Assembly (NCBI GenBank): GCA_032358255.1
Contig: JAULBX010030596.1
Span: 1-64,000 of the forward strand
Reading direction: 5' to 3'
DNA: 64,000 bases
From: Heterotrichella gracilis
Lineage: Eukaryota; Sar; Xanthophyceae; Tribonematales; Xanthonemataceae
Each line of letters opens with the position of its first letter. Within the stretch, counting starts at the first letter, position 1. The position numbers were made by a program, and so were the translations under genes. The notes under the pieces were generated by a model, which was not told where the DNA came from, made no database searches, and saw only the letters and a list, made by a program, of their open reading frames with translations. Below are positions 50,432 to 62,321 of the stretch, in pieces.

Positions 50432-52751
50432 GAACCCATCCATGCGCATGGATGTTTGTTCTTACACCGGGTTTCTTGGAGCGCAATTTAGAGGATCCTC
50501 TGGGATGCACTCGCAAATCTAGGATCTCTAGACAGAAAGAGAGAATTGGGATGCACAAAGGCGGAGTAAAGGCGCAGAAGTGCACGCCATGCGGATTGCA
50601 CCAGGGCACCGCGGTAGGCCCTCAGGCTGAGGTGCCACCTGCAGCTGAGTGATTAAAATATATTATAATTTCATCACTTAGTCTATTAAGCGCAGCGATG
50701 AGACCCGGCCCACAAATTATGTGTGTGTTTACTGTAGTTGCTGTGCCGCCACGGTGACCTCAGGTGCCATGCCATGCCATGCCATGCCATGCCATGCCAT
50801 GCCATGCCATGCCATGCAGACCGTATTTACACCTTTATGGCAAACTGTGAGCCAGTGGCATAGGTCTTCTTCTTGAAACTCTAAGAAGGAAATATTTCTT
50901 AAGATTGTCAAGTCCTGCATGCATGGCACTTCCAGCTGCGGCAGCTGCTTGGCATGTAGAGTTTCACTTGAAGTTCAAGATGTCAGATTTTGTGATCTTC
51001 AGTTCAACTGCTCAATCATCCACTTTTGCTACTAGCAGAGTTGATTGGACGCGCAGCTTCTGACCAACAGTTTAACTCAGCCATTGGCACGCTTCATCTG
51101 AATCAGCCTGGTTCAATAACAGATTGAATCTGACACTCGTCGCGACATTTTACACTCTTGAGTCACACAGCTCACGAAAGCAATCATTTTGCATAAATTC
51201 CTGTGGATCATGCATACATAAAAGTTCACACCACATGCATGCGTTCAGATAAGTCTTGCGTTTGCGCTACGTCACGCCCCCATTGCCAGGCCCTGTGCCG
51301 CTGTAGACCACAATATCATAATATAGGACATTATCCTAAGGACCTAACCTATATGAAACAGCCAGTGGCTGAGCGCAAGCGCCTGCCAGTATGAATGTGT
51401 ACATGCATTGTGAAAAACCTCAGAAAGTTAACCATCGTGGGTGCATGTCTACAGGAACAAATGTCCAAATGCGCGGTACCCGGGCTGCCGCTTAAAAAGG
51501 GGTGCCTTCCCAGGGTGTTGTTTATCCTAGACCCAAATCCTAAAGTAGCCATATACCAAGGCCCTTGTGTACATGCAGACTGCAGCTGGCACGAATTGCG
51601 CAATGCATTTGAGCTACATTTGAGGCAGCGTATGCCCAGCGGAAATAAGAATATGCAATGTGCACACCATACGTGGCAGCACCGGGTATTACTAAGACAC
51701 CCTAAACCCTACAGGATAGAAAAGCAAGTTCGCAATTCCAGGTGTCAAATCTGCTACCCATCCCAATCTGCACAAATTGCAGAATGCCCCTGACCCCAGG
51801 GGTTTGAGAGCGCCAATGTACAAGATAAATGCAGCTGTCCCGAATCAAAAGACACTGAGTTTGGCGGGGAATCGCCACATGCAAATACGTGCCCAAAGGC
51901 TTGGCCACTGCACCGGCAACCTTCATCCACCAGCATGCTACGCGCATGTGTGCTTCCTCCGGCACTGCCGTGCGCCAACCAGCTCCAAAACATGGTTCTA
52001 ATAAACCTTAACCTCTAAACCCTGAATCCCACCCTGGCCTCCGACGGCCACAGAAACAAGAATGAGGTGCTCCAAGGGCACTCACCCCAGGAACTACCTG
52101 AAAAACAGGCCCTGGGTCCCCTGCCGGATGCGTATGTGCACCCAGGTGGGGGAAATAATAAGAAAAAGCGCCATATAGAGCTTGCCGGAATTTGGACAAA
52201 GTGAAAATGCTCTTCTCGAGGACTGCATTAAGGCAAACTAGGGGGACAATATGCTGCCACCCACAGGGTGCACGGCTGGACAATGCGCCAACCTACACCC
52301 TAAACCCTAATCCCCACCACCTGGCATGTGGTGTATCAAACGCTGCAAAACGTCCCAGAGCTAGGTGTGCAGGTTTAAAATCCTACCCCCTACCCCCTCA
52401 GCAGGCTTGAAACCGCCTGCCAATCAATCACAGTAACCCTGAATCCGTGAACCCCACACTGAAGCTGCAAAACGAAATCCTGTTGACCATTGTGAACCAT
52501 CAGTCTTCCATGTGTTGTTGGTGCATGTGTTGGGGAGTCACCCTCGCCTTGAAGGTGACCTCGAGTGCCAGCCGCGGGGCGAGCGCTTGGCGCCTAGGCG
52601 GCTCACTCATTCTGCACAGCACAGGCACTATTCAGGGTCCAGGGTTTCAATTTTCAGGGTTTGCAACTGCAGGAAAGCTGACTTGCAGGCTGTCTCAGAT
52701 GCTCGCTGTGAACAGTGTTGGTTTCAAGGTTGGCCATTTGCACCTTCTACC
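50432..52751. other. Convergent intergenic region TRM5 / PRR
   Basis: 2.3 kb between two stop codons. It contains a pentamer array (separate entry), AT-richer sequence from about 50640 to 51200, and no recognisable gene or RNA on either strand. It should include both 3' UTRs. Confidence 0.45.
50766..50815. repeat. GCCAT pentamer array, ten copies
   Basis: Ten exact tandem copies of GCCAT occupy 50 nt downstream of TRM5. It is a simple microsatellite without spacers. Confidence 0.97.
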
Positions 52752-54898
52752 TCACAGAACCTGCAAGTGCCCACCACCCACCTGCTGCGCCAGGTACGCC
52801 GCCGCCACCTCAGCCTTGACAAACTGGCCCCGCACGCGCGGCCGCTGCTCCGCCAGTCGCTTGCGGCTCTCATACCGCACCTTCTTCTGGAAGGTGCGCA
52901 TGCGGCGCTTATCCTTGAAACGGGCCAGGGCGGCGGCGCGGGCGGAGGGGGCGTCGGGCGCCACGCCGCGGCGGACCATCTGCGAGAGAGTGGGGAGGGT
53001 TGAGGAGGGGCGGTGGGTGGGGTGAGGATGCGGGGTGGTGGCAAGCGAGAGGGGGTGCAACAGGCGAGGCATGCGCTGTATGAACACCCCCCTGATGCCC
53101 CCCCTCTAGATCAACGGATGCTATGCACTGTGCCAGGGGTGAGCTGCTGGGCGCCGCTTTTTGCATGGCTAACTGCCAACCTGCCCTGTAGAGCTGAAAC
53201 GCACGTGACCACCTAACCAACCCCTGTACGTTGTGCATGCAAGCATATGCGCCCCACCGTAACCGACCCCTTTCCCCCGCGCGCATCGCACCTCCTGGTG
53301 CTGCTCCACCGCCGCCTGGAAAGCCTGGCAGAAGCGCTGGCTCTGGTCGCCAAAGGGCCCCTGGGGGTAGCCGCCCCACTCCCTGCCAGGCTGCCCACCC
53401 CCACCCGTGGTGGTGTCGCTGTCGCTGGACGCCGACTGCCCCCCCCCCGAGGCCTCGCCTGCGCCATGGCATGGCATGGGCGCCGCCGCGCCGCGCGGGC
53501 ACGGGCGCGGCACCATGGCAGTGAACATGGTGAACGCCGAGGTGGCGTCATCGTGGTGCAGTGCGCCGTAGGGGTCTGCGGGCGGCGGCGCGAGGTCCGA
53601 GGCCCCGGTGTGCAGCTCCCGCTCCTGTTGCAGGCGGGCGCCCAGCACCGCGAGCTCGCGCAGGGCAGGCGGCATGTCTTGGTCCAGCGAGGGCACGGGG
53701 GTGAAGAGGAGCGCGCGGGTGGCCTTGCTGCCGGGGTGATGGCTGCTGGCCAGGCTGTTGCTGGTGGTGGTGGCGTCCGCCAGGGTGATGGTGGTGGTGG
53801 GGTTGGCCATGGTGAGGAGGAGGGGCGCGATCTCGAGGTCGACTTGGAACAGCGCGCCTGCTGACCCGGTGAGGGCGCGCGCGTCCAGCGGCGGGGGATG
53901 GCACCCAGTGGGCGTGTCTTGGCTGCTGGCCTGTGCCTGGTGGGTGGTGGGGGCTGTGGCGGGGCTGTGGTGGGGCTCTGTCACCCCCTCCATGTCACTG
54001 CAGGAGGCGGGCTCCAGGTGTGCTGTGCTGTCAGGCGCAGGAGGGTCGAAGAACGGTGCCATGTGGGTGAAGCAGCTCCCGCCGCTGGTGTGGTTGTCGT
54101 CGGACAGGGGTTCCGCCTTGACGCCGGTGGGCGCCCCCTCGCCGCCCCGCATCGAGCCCACCGCCTCCTGATAGCCCTTGAGCGACTCCACCACGGCGGC
54201 CTTGCTGCGGTTGAGGCGCCACACGTGCTGCCAGAGCGTGGTCAGCTCGTTCCGCCTGATGGGCTTGATCAAGTAGTCGCTGGCTCCCTCTTGGAACGCC
54301 CGCATGACAACCTCTGGCGACTCCTCCGATGACATCACTGCGAGTGGGAACGGGGTTGAGATGGGCTGGTGGGAAGCGATGGGGCGGATCTGGGGCAAAC
54401 CAAGGGCTGATAGCGTACCTATGACTGGGATGTGGTCCCACTTCCCGCCCAGGGTCATGGCTTGCATAAGCTCGAGCCCTGTCACCTGTGAGAGGGTAGG
54501 TGACGCGGATGAGGGTGGTGGGCGACGGACAAGAGCGTGGGAAGTGAGAAAGCAGGGGTGAAACGCCGGGTAACCCACCTCTGGCATCAGGATATCTGTG
54601 AGGATCAGGTCGATGTCGTCGCACTGGTCCAGCTTTTCCAACGCTTCACGGCCGTTCTTGGCGCAGGTCACTGCACAACCAAGGCCACGCAGTGAGATGC
54701 TGCCCATATGGGTGAAATGGGCGGCGAACCACACACGCACAAAGGCCCCAACCCACCTTGATACTCGCAGTTTCTTAGTAACGCCTGCACATATCGCAGC
54801 GTGAAGATATCATCCTCCACCAGCAAGACGTGGTACGCCTGGCCGTTTGAGGGGCTGTCCATTTGGGCCGATGGCTCTGAGTGGGGTTTTGGGACCAT
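52752..54898 (-). CDS. Pseudo-response-regulator/TOC1-like protein (receiver plus CCT domain)
   Basis: Five exons (54898-54757, 54670-54579, 54485-54419, 54337-53292, 52979-52752) give 524 residues. The receiver domain (about 22-140) has [49 protein letters not shown] and [20 protein letters not shown]; the last two match PRR/TOC1 receivers. The acidic pair (D29, D30), Asp73 and Lys125 of a working phosphorelay receiver are all present, whereas land-plant PRRs have Glu at the position of Asp73. A long low-complexity Ala/Pro/Thr/His-rich middle follows. The CCT domain near the end reads [20 protein letters not shown], then [20 protein letters not shown], which in the family binds DNA or partners in the nucleus. 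A circadian or light-signalling role is inferred. Type-B response regulators are excluded because CCT, not a Myb-like domain, is present. Confidence 0.9.
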
Positions 54899-56133
54899 CG
54901 TGGTAAGACCAGCGTACAAGCGATGTGCGTCGTGTGGCTATACGTGGTCAGGTTTAAAACCGCTGATATTTACTTGCTGGTTCATGTGTTCTGGCGTTTT
55001 GAGAGCCGCAAGTAGCGAATGACTAGTGTGTGCAGCAAGCGTCTAGGGCAACACTCCAAGACAAAGCGACTGCGCCACAAGCATGGTGTTGTATATCTGC
55101 ACGCAAAACCACGCTGAACACTTTTGGCACCAGGCGTATGGAGGGCAGAGTGCAAGCTGGAGCGCCTGCTTTTGCAAAAGTATCCAACGACGGGGCCCGG
55201 AAAAGCGTGGCAGACTGCGACTGCTGAAGCTTTTGGAAGCTTTTCGGCTGCGCCAGCTGGATCCACGTCGACGCGATCTTTCAAAAAGACCCCCAAATCG
55301 CCGCCACCTGGACCACGGGGGGGCAAAGATTCTACAGGGAGAGAAAAGATACGGGAGCGATGACGATATATCCACACGCTTGGGAAAACCCTAAACCCTA
55401 AACCCTGAATAAGGGTTCCAAAGAGCACATGCCAAAGAGTATATGCCGTGGACTGCATGCCATGTCCCGCTACCATGTGCATATGATGGCCACCTTGGTT
55501 GTGCTAGGTGCCGTCCTTCTGTGGACGGGTTGACAACCACGCCGATGGTGCGCTTGACCCCCCTGGCTAGCAGTGCCATATGGTGAACCAACGTTTGCGC
55601 ACATGGCTCAACCGGGCTGCTTTGAAGAGGCTGCCAGCTTCTGCTGCTGCATGGTCACTAGTTAGATGCAGTGCACTGCAGCATGTAACTCCCTTGATAC
55701 AACTCCCTGCTTGCTGAGTCTTTCCAACACATTACAGCGTAGAACAACTGAAAGCAAAGGACAGCCGCACAAAATGCAGCTCCCCAAGTCTACCCCCAAA
55801 CTCAAGAGTTACCCATTTCCACCCCTCCTCCCAACCTCGCCTAGACCAGCCAGGGCCCCACCACACACATCGAGCGCACACTAAGAACGTGCACTCCATC
55901 CCTTGTCCCCCCATAATGACCCCTTCGGAGGGGTCATCCTGTTTTACCCCAGCGCGCGACTGAGCAACACTAGTCCTTGAAGAACACCACTCCCGTGGAT
56001 CCATCCCCATCCCCATCCCCATCCCCATCCTCACAGCCCGGCCGTGACAACAGCCATCCCAACAGCACAAAAACCTCATCCTCAGCTGCCCGCCCAGCAA
56101 ACCCACCCTCAAACACCCACCCCACCCCACCCC
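54899..56133. other. Intergenic region between PRR and acyl-CoA oxidase
   Basis: Promoter side of the PRR gene and 3' flank of the oxidase (both minus strand). CCCTAAACCCTAAACCCTGA is at 55387-55406, and a minus-strand TGTAA is at 55732-55736, about 400 nt past the oxidase stop. Short open frames at 55083-55394 lack recognisable content. Confidence 0.45.
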
Positions 56134-59100
56134 TCACAGCCTGGCCCTGCCCTCCCCCGCCTTCATCACCGGCTCCAGCACCCCCCGCCACGCGGGCCCC
56201 TCCTCCGTGGCGTTCAGCGGCGCAGCCTTGGCCATGGTCAGCAGCGCGGAGTACACATCCCCATCGGCCCGCCCCAGCGCGCTGTTGAGCAGGTAGTCCT
56301 CGAACCCAAATGCGTCCACCAGGGCCACTGCATTGGGGCGCAGCTCCAGGAGGAGGGCGTAGTGGGAGTCCCGCAGCCACTGCGTCTGCTGGCCTGCAGA
56401 GGGTGGGGGGGTGGAGGGTCATATGGAGCGTGCACGCGGACGCAGTGGTGACATTGGGTCTTAGGGTTTAGGGTTTAGGGTTTGCAGTAGCCAGGAGCCC
56501 TCGCGGGCTGTTGAGCAGACATACCCCAAGCCATGCATTGTGGCTCTCCAGCTTCAGGAGCAAGGCGCAATTGCATCACGATGCCTCACACATGCTTGGG
56601 TGCCACGCCCTCAGTGCCTGACCTCCTGCTGTGCCTCCTCTCCACCAGTCCCGCTGGAACCCCCCACACCATCACCAACATGCACCGACATCCCCCAAGC
56701 CATCACCACCACTACCCACCTGTGGCATACCCACCCTCCAGCAGCTCCTCAGAACCCTTCACAAGGGTTTCATCTCAAGCACAGCCCCACCCCCCACCCA
56801 CACCACCACCACCCACCTGTGGCATACCCATCCTCCAGCAGCTCCGCGGCACCCTTGAGCAGGGTATCGGTACCAAACAGCCCCGCCAGGCGCCGCAGAA
56901 CCACACCCGCATCCTGCCTCAGGCCCCCCTTGGCCTCCCCAGCAGCCACAAAGTCCACAAAGGTGCTGTGCAGGACCACCGCGCAGTGCGCCTTGGCGGC
57001 TCGGATGAGGTCTACGGTGCAGCTGTTCCATGCCGCCCCCTCAAAGGTGAGGGTGCCCCCGCCCAGCTGGCGCAGGCGGTCGGCGGCGGCCACGATCAGG
57101 CGGCAGGCGCGGTGCCTGCGGAGGGGTGCGGGTGCGGGTGGGTGGAAGGGAGGTGGGGGCGACCCTGCTTGGGTGTGCGTTATTCCCGGGGATGCCTACG
57201 GCGCTGCCGCACTTGTGAAATTTTCTGATTCTGATTCTGATTCAGGTATATGATTTGTGTGGGAGGGAGGTGGCGACGATGCCGTGTTTGCCCTGACCGC
57301 TTTCCCTTGCACAACAGCTACAAGCTGCACCCCAACCCCAGGCAGCGCACCGCATGCAATCCAATTGCACCCCCTGCTCGTGCCCTTACCATCCCACCCA
57401 CCACGCCCTCCTCCCCTGCACCCACCTCAACGCAGCCAGCACCACTTCAGGGTTAGCCCAGCAGTCGGGGCAGGTCGCCCCGCACTTTGCTGATTTCTCC
57501 CCCTGCAACCCCTCCAGGTACTTGGCGCTGCCCACCAGGGTCTGGCCAGACAGGACCGACACCAGGGACTTGACCAGGAAGCGGGCGGTCTGTGGGTTTG
57601 GGGTTTGAGGGGAGTTAGGTGTGTTGAAAGGAATTAATTTCATTGTAATTACCCACCAATGCACACACACGGTCAAACAAAGCACTCAATCCGGGCGCAA
57701 CAGTACAGGTGTGCTCATCACCTTGTTCTCCCCTTCCAAACGCTGCAAGTTGTGGGCACAAATCTCACCCTACCGTACACACACATGCAATTACCCGCCA
57801 ATACACAGGGTCACATAAGGCACCCGGGCAATCCAGGCGCACGAGTACAAATGGGTCCATCACCTGTCCCCTCCCACAAGCTGCAACTTGTGCGCACAAA
57901 TCGCCACCCCACCGTACAACACACATGCACCCACTTCCCACCCAGCCCACACGCACCCACACATCGTCAGCAACGCAACCCAGGCATGCATCATGAGCGT
58001 GCCCGGGCCCTAAATGTCATGTCCAGGGCTAGGGTGTAAGGTTTGAACTGGGAATTGAATCCCAGCTGTCACCAGCACATGACCCTTTACTGCAGGCACA
58101 TCACATTCAAGGCCTAGGGTTTAGAGTCCAGAATCCAGCTGTCACCAGCAAAAGACCCTTACCTGCAGGCACATCACGTTGTTGTCCCCTTCCCACGTCA
58201 CGTTCTGCACGTAGCTGGCCAGCAGGGTGGGAAGCCCACTCAGCAGGCTGTACCCATGGCCCCCGCACGCCTGCCGGCAGGCCTCGATCCCATCCGCAGT
58301 CGCCCACGTGCACACCGCCTGGGGACACACACGCACACAGCACACGCGGCGCGTCAGCACCCTACCCGAGGGTTTTTAAAGGGTTTCCTCCCCTCCCACC
58401 TGGAGCCACACAATGTTGTTCTCCCCTTCCCCAGTCACCCACAGGAGGTAGTACGCGTACAGGGTGGGTATGCCACTCAGCAAGCTGTAGCCATGGCCCC
58501 CGCAGGCCTGGCGGGCGGCCTCCATGCCCTCCGATGCGATCCAGGTGGCAGAGGCCTGTTTAGATTCTAGGGTTTAGGCAATGCAGGCGATGTAACCACC
58601 TAGTGACAAATATGTAACCCTGAATTATAACCCTTCAAATTGTTGGAGGCGTGCAGGGTGTATAATTTGGTCAGGAGGCAGTAGCGATGAACCCTGCAGG
58701 CTTGGCGGGCGGCCTCCATACCCTCGGATGCGAAACCTATTTAGAGTGTAGGGATTTGAATTTTGGGGTTTATGGCAAAGCAGGTAATGAAGGCACCCAG
58801 CGGCATAAATTCAATGCTCGGTCCATTCAGCGTGTAGACTGTACACTATGTGGTATGTCTGATCCAGGTGGCAGAGGCTTGTGGGGTGCAGATCATGATG
58901 CACACTGCTCAACCACCCCGAAACACTAATCCATTAGACCCCCGAAACAACACACATTGTGGTACTCCATGCAGCCGGCGACTGGGCCCAGCCCCATGTC
59001 TGGTCCCCCTCCCTCCAACCCCCTCCTAGCGCCCCCTCCCCTGCGCACTTCCCCCATTGCTCACCTTGAGCCCCGAGCTGAGCGCGTGCAGCTCCGGCAG

Positions 59101-62100
59101 GATTGCAAAATCGCCCCTGTCCCGGTCCTTCTCAAACTGGTGGTACATGTCCATCATGGTGCGGCCCTGGGGTGGAGGAGAAGGGTTTAACGATTAGGGT
59201 TTAGGGTTGGGGTTTTCTTTCAAACTTGGTGGTGCATATCCATCCATGGTGCGCCCCTAGGAGGTTAGGGTGCATTTGAGCAGAGTTAGGGTTTTCCTTC
59301 AAGTGGTGGTGCCCGCCCATCATGGCGCGGCACTGAAGTGGTGGGTGTATGGTCATGGGTGGTATACTGGATGGGTGGGTGGGGTGGTGCAGGCACGGGG
59401 CTGGGCAGGGAGTTTCAGGTTTGTATTCTTTTGACCCTGAAAGAGCCAAGTATGGGGTTCTCATGTCAACCCTAAGCTAGTGGCCTCACCATGAACCAGA
59501 GCGCGTAGGCTGATGCCACCAGGGGGAGCAGCACGTTGGAGGTGTTCTGGTAGTCAAGCACCTGCAAGGGGAAGGGGGAGGAGGTACCCATCAGGCAGGC
59601 ACACAAAGGGAATAAAATTACCGCCTGCCGAACGCATACAGCGCCAACCTCGCCTCAAAGGAGCAATACATTCATGAATTCATGATGGAAATTCCAAGGC
59701 GAACCTGCTGCAACGTGCCACTGTATAGCGAATAGAAGATAATTAAGGAAGGATTATTACACCCACAGGCAACTCCCCATACCCCCTTCCCCTCCCCTTC
59801 CCCTCCCCACCTGCAGCTCCCTCTCCCCCTTGGCGGCGGTCTGGCGCCGCACCGCGGTGTAGCGCGTGGCGATGGTGACCGCGCGCCCCAGGAACTCGCC
59901 TGCGTCCCTCACGATGGTTGCGCGCACATACACCATGGTGGCATAGGCGGCCTTGGCATTGGCCGCGGGTGGCGCCACGTACTTGCCCTCGGGGGTCACT
60001 TGGGAGTAACGCATCAGCATGTGCTCACGCGCTGCGGGGTGGGTGGTGTCGAGGGATTTTGCGTTCAGGGGTTCAGAGTTGGTTCAGAGTTTAGAATTAA
60101 GGGACACTTGGTTGCGTAGCGTAGCCTGCCAGGGATCAACAAAGGGTGGCGCCATCGGGGGTGAATCAGCATGTGGTCCAGTGCTGCCCTAAGGGTCCCA
60201 TCCCCCTCCACACCCACATACATGCAGCTTGGCCCCCCCCCCTCCTCCGCACCCACAGACACCTGGTCGACCCCAGGCCCCCAAGGATTCCCAATCACCC
60301 CCCCATCCACCCCCACTCACGTATTTAGTACAAAAACCCTACCCTAGGGTGTCCAAACCCACCCCCACCCCCACCCCCACTCACGTATGCGCACGCGGTC
60401 AAACTGCAGGAAGCCGTTGTCCACCCCCTGGTACCCAAACTTGGGACCGATGCTGCCGATGGTGATCCCCGGGAGGGACCTGTGGTCATCCAGGCTGCGG
60501 ATCTGCACTATGAAGGAGTGGGGCCCGTAGTCCCGCCCCTTGACAAACAGCCGGGCCATGAGCACCACGTGGGTGGAGGTCTTGGCCAGGCCTGCGGGGG
60601 TGGGTGGTGGGTGGGTGGGTGAGGGGGGTGGAGGAAAGGGGGTTTTGTGCAGCGTGGTGGGGGATGAAGCTACAGCCAAGGTTTAGTAAGACAATAATAG
60701 TCCTACTATTCATCTCGTTACCCTCGCTGCAGCATACCCACAGCACTTTTTTGTAAATGCACCTCCCATGTGACTGAGAATATAGGGTTTAAGGGTGCCA
60801 GGCGCAGGGTCACAGTACATGCTTAGCAAGATATACGTGTGAAGGGAAACACATGCAGGGACCAGGGTTGAAGGTATGCGGCGCACCCCCCGGCCACCAC
60901 TTTGTGCTTGTGAGGTTGGGCGAGTGGATGATGAACTCCTGCGTGGCGGAATTGTATGTGGCCGTGGTCTCCAGCCCGCGCACAAAGGTGCCGTGCCCCA
61001 GCTCTGTCTGTGCGTACGTGCCGATGATCTTCAGGGTCTGGGCCAAAGGGAGCCACTTGCCCTGCTGCTCCAGGGAGGCTTGGGAGAGCAGCGTGGGGAT
61101 GAACATCTGCAGGCGCGGGGGGTGGGGTTTTGGATTCTGCAGAATGGGGGTTCGGGGACCACCCGCAGGAGACAAGATTCAGGAAGCAAGGCAGAGGGGA
61201 GGGAGAGGACAGAGTTGGGTAGGGTGAACACACGCAAGGGTGCACGAGGAGGGCATTGACAAGGGTACAAGTTGTAGGGTTTTGAGCCAGACAGACAACA
61301 GGTAAGGGTTTAGGGTTTTAGGGTTTTGTGTAGGGTTTTACGGTTGTCCACGCACCCCTATGTGCAGCTCCAGCCCGCCCGGCCAGAACAGCAGGTTGCG
61401 CATCATGAGCCCGTCCTCAAAGCTGTAGCCCTCCTTCTGCATCAGGTCCCTGACACAGGGGGAAAGTGATAGGGTCAGCACACCAGGGGTAGCACCGGGC
61501 ATGGCGCACAGGGGCAGGGGTGCCCGTTCCCAGGCGTGCCACAGGCGGGAATGCAACGAGCTAGTGACAGGTGCAGCTGTGCCAACCCTGGAATATGCGA
61601 CTACAATCCACACCCGCTTGTGGGTTGGTATCCAAGATATGAGGGTAACTTTTACAGCGTTGGGTGTCCCTTCAAGGGCCAAGTGCAGGCTGTAGATTGC
61701 TGGCCTGTTGCCGTTTCCTTACCATACTCCCAGCGCAGCCTGCAGGCCCCCCACGTATTCCTCCGAGTGGCTCAGGAAGTATCGGTTGCGCTTGTCTCCA
61801 AAGGAGGTCTGCTCCAGCACCTTGACCAGCTCCGCCCTGAGACACACACACGCAACAGCCTGAGCCTTGCCCACTGCCACTCGTTGTTGCACCGGCAAAC
61901 AGCCATGAATAGGTGACGTACCACACCCACACCAGAGGGGGGGTGTACACTACAGGCGCACAGCCTTGAGGTGTGCTGCAGCGTGCCTCTGGTGTTCTGT
62001 GGTTTCAGCCAAGCACTGGTTTGTGGTTGCAGCAAGCAGTGTGGTTGTTGTGGTCTATCCTTTCACCCAAAACCTTGTGGTGGTTTCAGCCAGGCAAAGT

Positions 62101-62321
62101 AATAGTGTGTAGATTACATAGCTCGAGGTGACTGGCTGTGCAGTGTCTCTACAAACCCACCTCCTTTCCAGCTTCCTCCTGCCCCCATTGAGGAAGTAGC
62201 TAAGCTCTGTGGAGTCAAAGGTTGCCCTCTTCCTCTCGTTAGCCAGGTCCACTTTGGGGTCGGTGGCATTGGCCAATATGGCTCTCGTGCTCTGTTCCAC
62301 CAGCTCAGAAGCGGACGCCAT
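56134..62321 (-). CDS. ACX: Peroxisomal acyl-CoA oxidase
   Basis: Twelve exons (62321-62161, 61836-61723, 61449-61356, 61106-60887, 60591-60385, 60031-59811, 59561-59490, 59166-59065, 58318-58163, 57589-57426, 57115-56817, 56393-56134) give 689 residues. The FAD enzyme performs the first step of peroxisomal beta-oxidation, making trans-2-enoyl-CoA and hydrogen peroxide. Landmarks: [20 protein letters not shown] (FAD/substrate region), the segment [52 protein letters not shown] and [17 protein letters not shown], whose Glu matches the catalytic base. The protein ends GRARL; the ARL tripeptide fits a peroxisomal targeting signal 1. Exon 9 (58318-58163) has an open duplicate at 58555-58400. The intron between exons 9 and 10 contains a tandem 141-nt duplication (57650-57930). 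The start is the first ATG before [14 protein letters not shown]. Confidence 0.94.
56703..56770 (-). repeat. Intronic echo of the exon ending at 56817
   Basis: acccacctgtggcataccca and tccagcagctcctc repeat acccacctgtggcataccca and tccagcagctccgc at 56811-56848. The copy includes the complete donor site and first codons. Confidence 0.9.
57650..57931. repeat. Tandem duplication of about 141 nt in an acyl-CoA oxidase intron
   Basis: Two imperfect head-to-tail copies start at 57650 (ttacccaccaatgcacacac) and 57791 (ttacccgccaatacacaggg) and share blocks such as tgggcacaaatc/tgcgcacaaatc and caccctaccgtacacacaca/caccccaccgtacaacacac. Confidence 0.8.
58062..58108 (-). repeat. Intronic echo of the exon ending at 58163
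   Basis: ccagctgtcaccagcacatg and ctgcaggcacatcac repeat ccagctgtcaccagcaaaag and ctgcaggcacatcac at 58135-58178, spanning the exon 9 donor. Confidence 0.88.
58400..58555 (-). CDS. Alternative, fully open copy of acyl-CoA oxidase exon 9
   Basis: This segment is 156 nt, exactly the length of exon 9, starts after a proper CAG acceptor, ends before a GTGGGA donor and has the same phase 0. It encodes [20 protein letters not shown] then [20 protein letters not shown] and [12 protein letters not shown], against exon 9 [52 protein letters not shown]. The catalytic Glu and the CGGHGY motif are kept, while nearby side chains differ (W to G before EG, S to Y). Including both exons would keep the frame but duplicate the active-site segment; using one or the other gives two isoforms. 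Whether it is spliced in vivo is unknown. Confidence 0.7.
58676..58890 (-). repeat. Third, decayed copy of acyl-CoA oxidase exon 9
   Basis: aggcttggcgggcggcctcc and ataccctcggatgcga match the middle of the alternative exon, and atccaggtggcagaggcttg (58862-58881) matches its acceptor end, with an unrelated insertion between. The frame is lost. Confidence 0.8.
59215..59340 (-). repeat. Two intronic echoes of the exon starting at 59166
   Basis: Segments 59217-59258 (tcaaacttggtggtgcatat, ccatccatggtgcgcccc) and 59297-59336 (tcaagtggtggtgcccgccc, atcatggcgcggcac) resemble the 5' end of exon 8 (59132-59168). TTTAGGG motifs lie beside both. Confidence 0.85.
60135..60190 (-). repeat. Intronic echo of the exon starting at 60031
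   Basis: gtggcgccatcgggggtgaa and tcagcatgtggtccagtgct resemble parts of exon 6 start (59968-60033), including gtggcgccacg, cgggggtcact and tcagcatgtgctcacgcgct, with an internal deletion. Confidence 0.8.

Noticed and set aside
50766-50815. Regular pentamer array that could be mistaken for a CRISPR-like array
   Set aside because: It has no spacers and a 5-nt unit, so it is a microsatellite.
55083-55394. Plus-strand open frames with a Ser/Pro/Lys-rich product
   Set aside because: Several frames are open at once, there is no homology I recognise and no splice partner; probably promoter DNA of the PRR gene.
58400-58890. A second acyl-CoA oxidase gene or pseudogene
   Set aside because: Only the exon 9 segment is duplicated and it lies inside the intron of the intact gene, so it is exon duplication rather than gene duplication.
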